Shown here one piece after another: positions 1-6,650 of a stretch of 8,496 nt of DNA (position 1 is the stretch's first letter; every line of letters begins with the position of its first letter). The position numbers were made by a program, and so were the translations under genes. The DNA is from CAYPAV01 sp964408805 (GTDB lineage Bacteria > Pseudomonadota > Alphaproteobacteria > UBA8366), in NCBI GenBank assembly GCA_964408805.1, contig CAYPAV010000045.1, positions 1-8,496 of the forward strand, read 5' to 3'. The notes beneath the pieces are model-generated. The model was not told the DNA's origin and made no database searches. It saw only the letters and a program-made list of their open reading frames with translations.

Positions 1-54
1 CAGATGACGCTCTCTCTAACTCACACCGTGGATCCGGTTAAGGGGGCTAGGTCA
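1..54. mobile_element. End of an insertion sequence, left copy (body outside the window)
   Basis: Bases 3-54 are an exact 52-bp reverse complement of 8445-8496, and identity stops abruptly at base 55. The inner tip, read outward from the window, begins TGACCTAGCCCCC. This resembles IS3-family inverted-repeat tips (TGA followed by a C-rich stretch), but that is recalled and not searched. Two ends of one IS normally share only about 20-40 imperfect bases, so 52 identical bases suggest that both window ends carry the same end of the same element in opposite orientation. No transposase coding is visible because the body lies outside. No short target duplication matches between the bases flanking the two tips. 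Confidence 0.6.
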
Positions 55-199
55 TAACGATCGGTTGGATTTCCGCTAATTTTTGATTAAAACTATAATT
101 CGATTATAAATAGTAAACTCGGTTTTCAAATATCTCTCTAATTTAACGCAGAGCGGTTACATCAATACTATCCGTTCCATTATCCCCAACCTGCAGTAA

Positions 200-601
200 C
201 CATTTGCTCCCCAGTGGTCCCAGGTCAAATTGGATTTGGAGATCATTGATTTTGGTGAGGATGTAGGTAACAAGCGGCGCCCCGTCGTGCCGATAAATTC
301 TCAATTACATGAGGCTCTAACGCAGGCACAAAAGATCACCGTTAGTGATTACGTGATTGAGTACAGAGGAAAGCCCATCAAGGATGTGAAGAAGGCCATC
401 CAGCGGGCGGCCAAGGCGGCCAAACTGGACATGGCAAAGCACACTCTCCGGCACACGGCCGCGACATGGATGGTCATGGATGGACGGCCGTTCGAGGAGG
501 TGGCGAAATATCTCGGCACAACAAAAGAGATCGCCGAAAATACCTACGGCCATATGGCGCCGGATTTTCTCAAGGCCGCCAGCAAGGCATTGGAATTATG
601 A
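200..601 (+). pseudogene. Tyrosine recombinase (phage-type integrase), C-terminal half only
   Basis: This would be the catalytic domain of a site-specific recombinase that integrates a mobile element. The open frame follows a TAA at 197-199 and resembles integrase from about WSQV (215) onward. Counting from the TTG at 230, it shows NKRRPVVP (Lys15, probably the beta-hairpin lysine), HTLRHT (His71 and Arg74 of the HxxR box), LGTT (residues 96-99, in place of the more usual LGHS) and TYGH with the likely nucleophile Tyr106. The N-terminal DNA-binding domain and the first catalytic arginine are missing, and I found no matching coding in other frames of 55-200. Length is about 130 residues against the usual 300-400. 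It ends about 110 bp from a tRNA 3' fragment, as expected for an integrase beside its attachment site. It cannot be active as it stands. Confidence 0.8.
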
Positions 602-713
602 AGTTCGCATTTTGTCTCGGCAGAACTCAGCCGGTGTTCATCGTCCGTACCCGAATAAATCCTGCGGTGCAGGGTAAATGAACACTCCAAATTCCGCTAA
701 GTCATTGAAATAT

Positions 714-763
714 TGGTCGGAGCGGGCGGACTCGAACCGCCGACCCCTTCACCCCCAGTGAAT
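714..763 (-). tRNA. 3' fragment of tRNA-Pro(GGG), probable att-site remnant
   Basis: Read on the minus strand, the segment has CCA at 716-714, discriminator A at 717, a 3' acceptor strand CGCTCCG (724-718) and a perfect 5-bp T stem GGCGG/CCGCC (741-737 and 729-725). The T loop is TTCGAGT (736-730), the variable loop is GGGTC, and the anticodon arm has loop CTGGGGG with T at position 33 and anticodon GGG (756-754). The anticodon stem keeps 4 of 5 pairs. Upstream of 763 there is no D arm and no 5' acceptor strand (CGGAGCG expected), so this is not a working tRNA. Tyrosine recombinases commonly use tRNA 3' halves as attachment sites, and the recombinase remnant lies just beside it. Confidence 0.72.
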
Positions 764-907
764 TGGATTTTCGGAAAATCAGGCACTTAGACATTACAAA
801 CAGATATGTAGAAGAGCGGTTTTCCGCCGTTTAGGGAGCTTGGAATAGCGAGTAAATGTACCATTCGCACAAAAACAATCAAGCGAAGCGGGACCCGTCT
901 AGGCGAT

Positions 908-1099
908 ACTGATACAGGCAAGCCGATAACGCGATTCAAGGACGACTCCTTCCATGACGCCATGGCGGATTTTCTGCGCGGTTTCGACCGAGCGATTCAG
1001 GCGATAGACACCGAAGATCCCGAAAATCCCGCGGCTGTCCGAGACCTGTTGGCCAATCGCATCCGGGAAGGGAGGAACTTCAAATATCTCGGTCAGTAG
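908..1099 (+). pseudogene. Unrecognised coding remnant, 5' part, ending in an in-frame amber
   Basis: I do not recognise the family. The frame reads like real protein from about 908, including an ATG at 962 opening a 45-residue stretch MADFLRGFDRAIQ and so on, rich in Asp, Arg and Ala and probably helical. It is open back to 812, but no ATG, GTG or TTG lies between 812 and 962. The frame stops at TAG (1097-1099) and then continues open in the same phase to 1567. The text on both sides looks coding. The simplest reading is one gene with a lost start and an amber mutation, of which this is the upstream piece. A separate 45-residue gene from 962 is possible, but I see no convincing ribosome binding site for it. 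Confidence 0.4.
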
Positions 1100-1144
1100 A
1101 AAAAATTCACCTGCGAAAATCATGCTGGCGAAGCGCTCAATACA

Positions 1145-1567
1145 ATGTTCTACCAGCCACCACGTTTCTCGGTTCAAGGACGGCCGAGCATCCCGGATAA
1201 TTGGAGCGGCCTGGACGCGAACTTGCCGACGCTGACCGCGCTCGTTACCGGGGCGCCGTCTTCCGGCTACCTTGCACTCTTGTTTATGAATTTGGTGGAA
1301 TCCTCGCCGCGTGTGGCGCTAATGCCCTTCGTCGTACAAGCGGCGACCGCGTGGTGTTCGGCCTACCGTGTAGATTCCAATTTCTGGTCGGAGAAGGAGA
1401 TCGGCGGCCGCGTGTGCGCTTGGTTCGACCGTACGATCTCCGCTGATCCAGCTTCAGCGGGTGTTCTTCCTAGGTTCACCACCGACTTGCTAGAATGCCT
1501 AGACATCCTCGTCCGATCGGGAGTCGCCTCAGCCCGCGAGATCGAAGAACGTATCGCCAACATGTGA
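1145..1567 (+). CDS. Hypothetical protein, probably the C-terminal part of a longer interrupted protein
   Basis: A 140-residue frame starts at the ATG at 1145. It is rich in Ala, Leu and Ser with alternating hydrophobic positions, suggesting a soluble all-helical, repeat-like fold. Trp and Cys occur in the middle (TAWCSAY and VCAWFDR). No signal peptide, clear membrane segment or catalytic motif is visible. It lies in exactly the same phase as the upstream piece ending at 1099, and the 15 codons between that amber and this ATG are open, so the ATG may be only an internal methionine. No good Shine-Dalgarno sequence precedes it. The setting is decayed mobile DNA. I could not assign a function. 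Confidence 0.45.
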   Translation: MFYQPPRFSVQGRPSIPDNWSGLDANLPTLTALVTGAPSSGYLALLFMNLVESSPRVALMPFVVQAATAWCSAYRVDSNFWSEKEIGGRVCAWFDRTISADPASAGVLPRFTTDLLECLDILVRSGVASAREIEERIANM

Positions 1568-1935
1568 TAGATCCGCAAGACAACATAGTGTGCGGACTAA
1601 TAGCAAAGTGACACGACGGTAATTCTAAATGAGACGACAAGTCCGGCGGACGATCTCACTCGACAATTGGTCGCGGATAGCTGCGCGGAATTAAGACTGG
1701 CTCGCTCAGACCTGCAACACTGGGAAACAACATCACATGAAGTCTAGAACGCATACCCATCGAGAGTCACAACGCTATAAAGTTTAGAAATACGATCATT
1801 TTCCATAATGGCGAATTCCGGGGGTGTCATCTAAAAAATATTCAAACGTTAACGTTAATGGGATTCTCTGCGCCTACAAATGTTCGGCAGTGGCGCGTTA
1901 CCCGCTACAAAATCGCCTAGGAAGGACCCGCTTAA
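1568..1935. other. Gene-free stretch without recognisable content
   Basis: These 368 bp have mixed composition and frequent stops in all frames. A plus-strand open frame starting near 1824 has no protein-like composition (strings of Arg, with low-complexity Arg/His runs where it overlaps the next entry) and is probably spurious. The 12-bp palindrome AACGTTAACGTT at 1845-1856 is short enough to be chance. No tRNA, terminator or clear promoter is visible. Confidence 0.5.
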
Positions 1936-2112
1936 GCCGTCGCGCTCTATGCCTTAGCGCGCGCGTGTGGCGGGGACGTACTCTGCTTCGCTCACGTCTC
2001 CAACCAAATGGCCCAGATCCACAGCGACTTCGAAAAGGGCGAGCCCGACGGCATGACCGACGCTCCGGCCGTCATCACGGCCGCCGTCCGAGCGCTCGGT
2101 GTCGGTTGCTAG
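1936..2112 (+). pseudogene. C-terminal remnant, possibly of a nucleoside phosphorylase-like protein
   Basis: After TAA (1933-1935) a 58-codon frame reads AVALYALARACGGDVLCFAH and on to TAG (2110-2112). The later part includes SNQMAQIHSDFEKGEPDG. The opening resembles the MExxALY segment of the PNP/UDP phosphorylase family, followed by a beta-strand-like VLCFAHV, and ends with a helix typical of the last secondary structure of that fold. This is recognition by eye and uncertain. The frame has no start codon before the ATG at 2008 and the upstream sequence carries several stops, so it is at most a broken tail. Alternatives are an unrelated hypothetical protein or chance coding. Confidence 0.3.
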
Positions 2113-2141
2113 CTTACTGTCCCTTTCGTTCTTCCTATCGC

Positions 2142-2199
2142 AAAAAATTTTGAATCTGAATTGCGCCGCGCCTCCTAAACAGAGGAGGCGCTGCGCAAT
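2142..2199 (-). terminator. Rho-independent-type terminator after glnT
   Basis: An inverted repeat with 17-bp arms (2160-2176 and 2183-2199, one mismatch) encloses a 6-base loop and begins 13 bp past the glnT stop. On the minus strand it is followed, after about 12 bases, by six T residues (2142-2147). The stem is long and GC-rich, but the T run is farther away than ideal. There is no T run on the plus-strand side. It fits the 3' end of the minus-strand operon. Confidence 0.6.
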
Positions 2200-2212
2200 C
2201 TAAGCGATAGCC

Positions 2213-3517
2213 TCACGTGTCGAGCGTGTGAGTTCGCTCCCAATCGGTCAGTTGGCGCGAATAGTCGTTCCATTCGTCCAACTTGATCTTTACATAGGCG
2301 GAGACGAATTCCTCGCCGAGTGCTCCTTTCAGCACCTTGTTGCGATCGAGCGCGCGAATAGCGTCCAAGAGGTAGAGTGGTAGGCGTTTGGCCCGGACCT
2401 TCCGGCCCTCGGCATACATATCCGTGTCCGAACGCCGGCCGGGATCGAGCTCGTTCGCGATCCCGTCCAGCCCGGCCGCGAGATAGGCCGCCGGCATCAG
2501 GTAGGGATTGGCGGCGCCGTCGGCGAGGCGGAATTCGAAGCGGCCGGGATCGGGAGTGCGCACCATATGGGTACGGTTGTTGCCCGACCAGGTGACCGTA
2601 TTCGGCGACCAGGTTGCGCCGGAGGCGGTAACCGCGGCGTTGATGCGCTTGTAGCTGTTGATGGTCGGGTTGGTCAGCGCGCAGAGCGCGTCGGCGTGAC
2701 GCAGCACGCCGCCGAGGAAGTGGTGCGCGAGCGTCGACAGGCCGAGCTCGTTCTTGTTGTCGAGAAACAGGTTCCTGGCACCCGCCTTGTTCCAGATCGA
2801 CGTGTGCATGTGGCAGCCGTTGCCGGTCAAGCGCATGAACGGCTTCGGCATGAAGGTCGCGCGCAGACCGTGCTTCTCGGCGATCGATTTGACCATGAAT
2901 TTGAAGAAGGCGTGCCGGTCGGCGGTCACCAGGGCGTCGTCATACTCCCAGTTCATTTCGAACTGGCCGTTCGCGTCCTCGTGATCGTTTTGATAAGGCC
3001 CCCAGCCAAGCGCTTGCATGGCGTCGCAGATCTCCGCGACGATGTCGTAACGGCGCATCAGAGCCGACTGGTCGTAGCAGGGCTTTGGGTCGATGTCGCG
3101 GGAATCGGAGATGTCGGCGCCGTCAAGATCGATCAGATGGTATTCGGCCTCGACGCCAGTCCTCATACGGTAGCCGAGCTTAGCTGCCGCTGCGACTATG
3201 CGCTTGAGCACCACCCGCGGTGCCTGATCGACGCTGGCGCCCTCCATCACCAGGTCGCCGGCGACCCAGGCGACTTCCGGTTTCCAAGGGAGTTGCGTCA
3301 GGCTTGCTGGATCGGGGATCGCGAACATGTCCGGATGCGCCGGGGTCATGTCCAGATAAGCCGCGAAACCGGCGAAGCCAGCGCCGTCTTTCTCCATGCC
3401 GGGCGCGGCGGCGGCGGGCACCAGCTTGGAGCGCTGCACCCCCTTCAGATCGGTGAAATTGAACAGGAAATACTCGATCCCGTTCTTCTTGGCGAACGCT
3501 TCCAGCTTGCCGGCCAT
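2213..3517 (-). CDS. glnT: Glutamine synthetase-family ligase, type III GlnT / gamma-glutamylmethylamide synthetase
   Basis: This cytosolic ATP-dependent ligase joins the gamma-carboxyl of glutamate to ammonia (GlnT) or to methylamine (GmaS, first step of the N-methylglutamate pathway). The 434-residue product matches the usual length of about 435. Visible signatures are GVEAEYH (121-127, metal-binding glutamates), ANGQFEMN (182-189), GNGCHMH (232-238), NPTINSYKR (283-291) and RFEFRLADGAANPYL (326-340). The tyrosine adenylylation motif of ordinary type I enzymes (NLYDLPP) is not seen. I chose the ATG at 3517 because GGGGGGAG lies just upstream. The frame is open far upstream, but that part overlaps mgsC and is spurious. 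It follows mgsC by 32 bp and ends before a hairpin terminator. Its linkage to the mgsABC-like genes favours methylamine or another amine over plain ammonia, but sequence alone cannot decide. Confidence 0.88.
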   Translation of the reverse strand: MAGKLEAFAKKNGIEYFLFNFTDLKGVQRSKLVPAAAAPGMEKDGAGFAGFAAYLDMTPAHPDMFAIPDPASLTQLPWKPEVAWVAGDLVMEGASVDQAPRVVLKRIVAAAAKLGYRMRTGVEAEYHLIDLDGADISDSRDIDPKPCYDQSALMRRYDIVAEICDAMQALGWGPYQNDHEDANGQFEMNWEYDDALVTADRHAFFKFMVKSIAEKHGLRATFMPKPFMRLTGNGCHMHTSIWNKAGARNLFLDNKNELGLSTLAHHFLGGVLRHADALCALTNPTINSYKRINAAVTASGATWSPNTVTWSGNNRTHMVRTPDPGRFEFRLADGAANPYLMPAAYLAAGLDGIANELDPGRRSDTDMYAEGRKVRAKRLPLYLLDAIRALDRNKVLKGALGEEFVSAYVKIKLDEWNDYSRQLTDWERTHTLDT

Positions 3518-3549
3518 GCGTCGTCTCCCCCCGTGATTTGTTTCCCCTG

Positions 3550-4863
3550 TCAGTCCGAGCCCGGTATCCAGTCGGTTCCAGCCAGCGGCACCCGTGCCAT
3601 CGCGGCGGCCTCCACCGTCAAGGCGACCATATCCTCGGGCTCGAGATTGTGCACATGCGACTTGCCGCAGGCTCGTGCCAGGGTCTGGCATTCCATGGTC
3701 AAGGTCGTCAGGTAGTTGCGCAGCCGCCGCGCGCCCTCCTCCGGATCGAGCCGCTTCTCCAACTCCGGATCCTGGGTCGCGATGCCGACGGGACAGCGCC
3801 CGGTGTGACACATGTGGCACGACCCCGGCCGCGTGCCGATCGCCGCGTAGTCGTCTTCGTACAGCGGCGCGTTGCAGTTCAGCGCCATCAGCGCCGCCAT
3901 GCCGATCGAGACCGCGTCGGCGCCAAGCGCCAGCGCCTTGGCCACGTCGCCCCCTGTGCGGATGCCGCCCGACACGATCAGCTGCACCTTGCGGTGCATG
4001 TCGAGCTCGCGGAGCGCGTCGACCGCGAGCCTGACCGCCGGCAAGGTCGGAATGCCCACATCCTCGATAAATACATCCTGCGTCGCCGCCGTGCCGCCCT
4101 GCATGCCGTCCACGACTACCGCGTCGGCGCCGGCCTTGACCGCCAGCATGACGTCGTAGCGGGTTCGCGTCGCGCCGACCTTGACGTAGATCGGCTTTTC
4201 CCAGTTGGTGATCTCGCGCAACTCCTGGATCTTGATCGCCATATCGTCGGGCCCGGTCCAGTCCGGGTGGCGGCTGGCGCTGCGCTGGTCGATGCCGACG
4301 GGCAGGGTGCGCATGCCAGCGACGCGCTCGGTGAGCTTCTGGCCGAGCAGCATGCCGCCGCCGCCAGGTTTGGCACCCTGGCCGGCGACGATTTCGATGG
4401 CGTCGCCCTGGCGCAGCTGGTCCGGGGTCATGCCGTAGCGCGACGGCAGATATTGGTAGACCAGGGTTTTCGAGGCCTCGCGCTCTTCTTGCGTCATGCC
4501 GCCGTCGCCGCTGGTGGTGCTGGTGCCCATGGCGGTTGCGGCAAGGCCGAGCGCCTTCTTGGCGTTTGCCCCCAGAGCGCCGAAGCTCATGCCGGCGATG
4601 GTGATGGGAATCTCGAGCTTGATGGGCTTGGAGGCGTAGCGCGCACCGATGGTCACGTCGGTATCGCACCGCTCGCGATATCCCTCGAGCGGGTAGCGCG
4701 ACATGGAGGCGCCGAGGAATACGAGATCGTCGAAATTGGGTACGCTCCGCTTGGCGCCCGAGCCGCGGATGGAATAGATGCCCTCGCGCGCGGCGCGCTG
4801 GATTTCCGCGATCACGTCGGGCGGGAAGGTTGACGAAGCCGGGTCCTCGTGTTCGTCGCTCAT
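3550..4863 (-). CDS. mgsC: Glutamate synthase-like FMN/Fe-S subunit (MgsC/GlxD), N-methylglutamate synthase subunit C
   Basis: This is the synthase core, related to the FMN-binding domain of glutamate synthase (GltB). It would transfer the amine released from gamma-glutamylmethylamide to 2-oxoglutarate, giving N-methylglutamate. With the ATG at 4863 the protein has 437 residues. Visible are MSFGALG (92-98), SGDGGM (118-123), QGAKPGGGG (162-170), VDGMQGGTAA (251-260), the FMN-phosphate region SGGIRTGGD (298-306) and the cluster cysteines 349, 352 and 357 in CHMCHTGRCPVG, which fit a 3Fe-4S site. The reading frame is open to 4932, but GGAGG ahead of 4863 and a 13-bp gap after mgsB favour this start. 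The amidotransferase and GXGXG domains are separate genes here. No GltD-type NADPH subunit is in the window. In rhizobia the same gene is named glxD. Confidence 0.88.
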   Translation of the reverse strand: MSDEHEDPASSTFPPDVIAEIQRAAREGIYSIRGSGAKRSVPNFDDLVFLGASMSRYPLEGYRERCDTDVTIGARYASKPIKLEIPITIAGMSFGALGANAKKALGLAATAMGTSTTSGDGGMTQEEREASKTLVYQYLPSRYGMTPDQLRQGDAIEIVAGQGAKPGGGGMLLGQKLTERVAGMRTLPVGIDQRSASRHPDWTGPDDMAIKIQELREITNWEKPIYVKVGATRTRYDVMLAVKAGADAVVVDGMQGGTAATQDVFIEDVGIPTLPAVRLAVDALRELDMHRKVQLIVSGGIRTGGDVAKALALGADAVSIGMAALMALNCNAPLYEDDYAAIGTRPGSCHMCHTGRCPVGIATQDPELEKRLDPEEGARRLRNYLTTLTMECQTLARACGKSHVHNLEPEDMVALTVEAAAMARVPLAGTDWIPGSD

Positions 4864-4876
4864 GCCATGCCTCCGC

Positions 4877-5560
4877 TCAATACCCACCGGCATTGTCGAT
4901 ATTGAAGTTGTAGAGCCGCCGGGCCGAGCCATAGCGTCGGAAGCCGGAGGGCTCGGCGTCCATGCCCGCGCGCGCCAAGAGCGCTTGCAGACCCGAGGCG
5001 TGGCCCGCCGTCATCTCTTTCTCCACGCAGTCGGCGCCGAGACTCGCAACCGAGCCCTGGACAAAAATCCTGGCCTCGTACAGCGAATCGCCGAGGTCCG
5101 CGCCGGTGTCGCCCAGCACCACGAGTCGGCCAGCCTGCGCCATAAAGGCGGCCATGTGGCCGATCGATCCGCCGACGACCACGTCGGCCCCCTTCAGCGA
5201 AATCGCGCAGCGCGCGCTGGCGTCGCCCTCGATCACAAGCAGGCCGCCATGGGCGGTGGCCCCGGCGGACTGGCTGGCGTCGCCAGTGACGCGGACCGAG
5301 CCGGACATCATGTTCTCGGCCACACCCGTGCCCACATTGCCGTTCACCGTGACACGCGCCTCCTGGTTCATGCCCGCGCAATAGTAGCCCGCATGTCCCT
5401 CGATCGTGACTTCGATGGGATGGGTCAGGCCGACCGCCAGCGCGTGCCGGCCGCCGGGTTCGAGCACCCGGAACTGCGTTTCCCCATTATCACCGTCGCG
5501 CATTTGAAGGCGGCGGTTGAGGTCGCGCACCTCGACCGCCGCGAGGTCGATCGTCTCCAT
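4877..5560 (-). CDS. mgsB: GXGXG beta-helix subunit (MgsB/GlxC), N-methylglutamate synthase subunit B
   Basis: The 227-residue protein corresponds to the C-terminal GXGXG domain of glutamate synthase large subunits, a right-handed beta-helix with a structural role in linking the amidotransferase and synthase parts. Seven turns of the repeat can be read at roughly 19-residue spacing: VTIEGHAG (51), VTVNGNVG (70), VRVTGDAS (89), LVIEGDAS (108), VVVGGSIG (127), LVVLGDTG (146) and IFVQGSVA (165). There are no catalytic residues, signal peptide or membrane segment. The ATG directly abuts the TAG of mgsA (TAGATG), and a strong GGGGAGGG lies within the end of mgsA, so translation is probably coupled. 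It is the rhizobial glxC equivalent. Confidence 0.88.
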   Translation of the reverse strand: METIDLAAVEVRDLNRRLQMRDGDNGETQFRVLEPGGRHALAVGLTHPIEVTIEGHAGYYCAGMNQEARVTVNGNVGTGVAENMMSGSVRVTGDASQSAGATAHGGLLVIEGDASARCAISLKGADVVVGGSIGHMAAFMAQAGRLVVLGDTGADLGDSLYEARIFVQGSVASLGADCVEKEMTAGHASGLQALLARAGMDAEPSGFRRYGSARRLYNFNIDNAGGY

Positions 5561-6460
5561 CTAAGCCCTCCCCCAGCTGTAGACGGTCCCCGGCTCCGGC
5601 TCCCACACGCTCGCAGTCTCAACACCCGGAAGCCGCGCCAATGCACGGAATTCGGACGCCATCGCCACCCACTCCTCGGTCTCCGCCATGATTGCGGGCT
5701 TGCAGGCGATTGGATCGCGCAACACCGAGAAGCCGTCGCGCGTGCCCACGGCAAAAGTATAAAAGCCGTCGAGATCGCCAAGGGCCGCTTCCAACGCCTC
5801 AGTGATCGTGGCCCCCTGTTGCAGCCGCCAGGTCAGGTATCCCGCGGCGACCTCGCTGTCATTGTCGGTCTGGAACGTGATGCCGGCTTGATCGCGGAGC
5901 CGCTCTCGAAGGCGGTGGTGGTTGGAGAGCGATCCGTTGTGCACAAGGCAGAGATCGTCGCCGGTGTTGAAAGGGTGGGCGCCCTCGGTCGTAACCGCAC
6001 TTTCGGTCGCCATGCGGGTGTGGCCGATGGCATGACTGCCTGCGGCTTGCGGCACACCGAAGCGCGACAGCACGTCGGCCGGCAGCCCGACTTCCTTGTA
6101 AATCTCAAGGCTGTCGCCGGAACTCATGATCCGAAGTTCTGGCCGATTGACCTCGACCCAGTGCCGCAATGCCGCAGCGTCGACGGCGGCGCGCAAAATG
6201 GCGTGACTGGAAACCCGCTCGGCCTCAACCGCAACGCCGAGGTCCCGTTCGGCTTCGGCCGCGACGCCGTCCCAATCGAATTCAAGATCGGAATCGTGGA
6301 GTGTCACTTTCGCGTCTCCGGACGCCGTGCCGCGGTAGATCGCGACGCCGGCGCTATCCGGCCCCCGGTCGGTCATCTGTTCCAACATGGGTGCGAAGTA
6401 GGCGCCCAGCCGGTCGCGAATTTCCGGATTCTTGAGATAAAGGCCAACGATGCCGCACAT
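5561..6460 (-). CDS. mgsA: Class II glutamine amidotransferase subunit (MgsA/GlxB), N-methylglutamate synthase subunit A
   Basis: This subunit resembles the N-terminal amidotransferase domain of glutamate synthase and would hydrolyse gamma-glutamylmethylamide or glutamine, passing the freed amine to MgsC. The protein has 299 residues. It starts MCGIVG, so Cys2 becomes the N-terminal nucleophile after Met removal. It also shows RGPDSAG (32-38), GHTRMATE (146-153), HPF (162-164), LVHNGSLSN (172-180, with the NG of the oxyanion hole), TDNDSEV (198-204) and RDPIACKP (248-255). All are expected for the family and none is missing. The requirement for Cys at residue 2 fixes the start at 6460. A moderate Shine-Dalgarno GGACGGG lies 4 bases upstream. 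It is the first gene of the operon behind a candidate promoter at 6499-6527, and it matches rhizobial glxB. Confidence 0.9.
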   Translation of the reverse strand: MCGIVGLYLKNPEIRDRLGAYFAPMLEQMTDRGPDSAGVAIYRGTASGDAKVTLHDSDLEFDWDGVAAEAERDLGVAVEAERVSSHAILRAAVDAAALRHWVEVNRPELRIMSSGDSLEIYKEVGLPADVLSRFGVPQAAGSHAIGHTRMATESAVTTEGAHPFNTGDDLCLVHNGSLSNHHRLRERLRDQAGITFQTDNDSEVAAGYLTWRLQQGATITEALEAALGDLDGFYTFAVGTRDGFSVLRDPIACKPAIMAETEEWVAMASEFRALARLPGVETASVWEPEPGTVYSWGRA

Positions 6461-6498
6461 GATGCCCGTCCAGGTAATTTCGTCGTGTCGCGGGGGAT

Positions 6499-6527
6499 AT
6501 TATGACGAGGAAATCGAGTTTTCTAAA
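6499..6527 (-). promoter_or_regulatory. Candidate sigma70 promoter for mgsABC-glnT
   Basis: On the minus strand a -35 TTTAGA (6527-6522) and a -10 CATAAT (6504-6499) are separated by 17 bp in an AT-rich patch within GC-rich DNA. Transcription would start near 6492, leaving a leader of about 32 bases before mgsA. The -10 box has 5 of 6 consensus bases and the -35 has 4 of 6. I saw no sigma54 -24/-12 pair (TGGC with TTGC at the right spacing) in the spacer. Confidence 0.45.
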
Positions 6528-6578
6528 AAAGAATTATCCCGAATCGCCGATATCACGGCCGAGCGAGAAGACCGAACG

Positions 6579-6650
6579 TTATCGCGCCGGCGAAACCAGC
6601 GGTTCAGGCGGCTCAGGGGACACCATCGCGTCGAAGAACAAGGAATCGCC
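6579..6650 (-). pseudogene. Possible C-terminal remnant of an XRE-cupin type regulator
   Basis: A 23-codon segment reads GDSLFFDAMVSPEPPEPLVS and three more residues, then TAA (6581-6579). GDSLxFDxxxPH is a common motif near the end of the cupin domain in XRE-family repressors such as PuuR, but here the PH is replaced by SP. The segment is short, the rest of the gene is not readable, and chance coding is a real alternative. A broken regulator in front of this operon would make sense. Confidence 0.2.

Noticed and set aside
1845..1856. Perfect 12-bp palindrome AACGTTAACGTT
   Set aside because: About two such palindromes are expected by chance in a window of this size, and no gene start lies suitably near.
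2567..3715. Plus-strand open frame opposite glnT (382 codons)
   Set aside because: It is antisense to glnT with no protein-like motifs.
3518..4669. Upstream extension of the glnT frame
   Set aside because: It overlaps mgsC out of phase and is rich in Arg, His and Gly. The ATG at 3517 has a strong ribosome binding site and gives the normal family length.
3538..4833. Long plus-strand open frame opposite mgsC (431 codons)
   Set aside because: It is antisense to a well-supported gene, and its His/Arg/Ala/Asp-rich composition is typical of a shadow frame in GC-rich DNA.
4778..6505. Long plus-strand open frame opposite mgsB and mgsA (575 codons)
   Set aside because: It is a shadow of two genes with clear family motifs, and its translation matches no recognisable protein.
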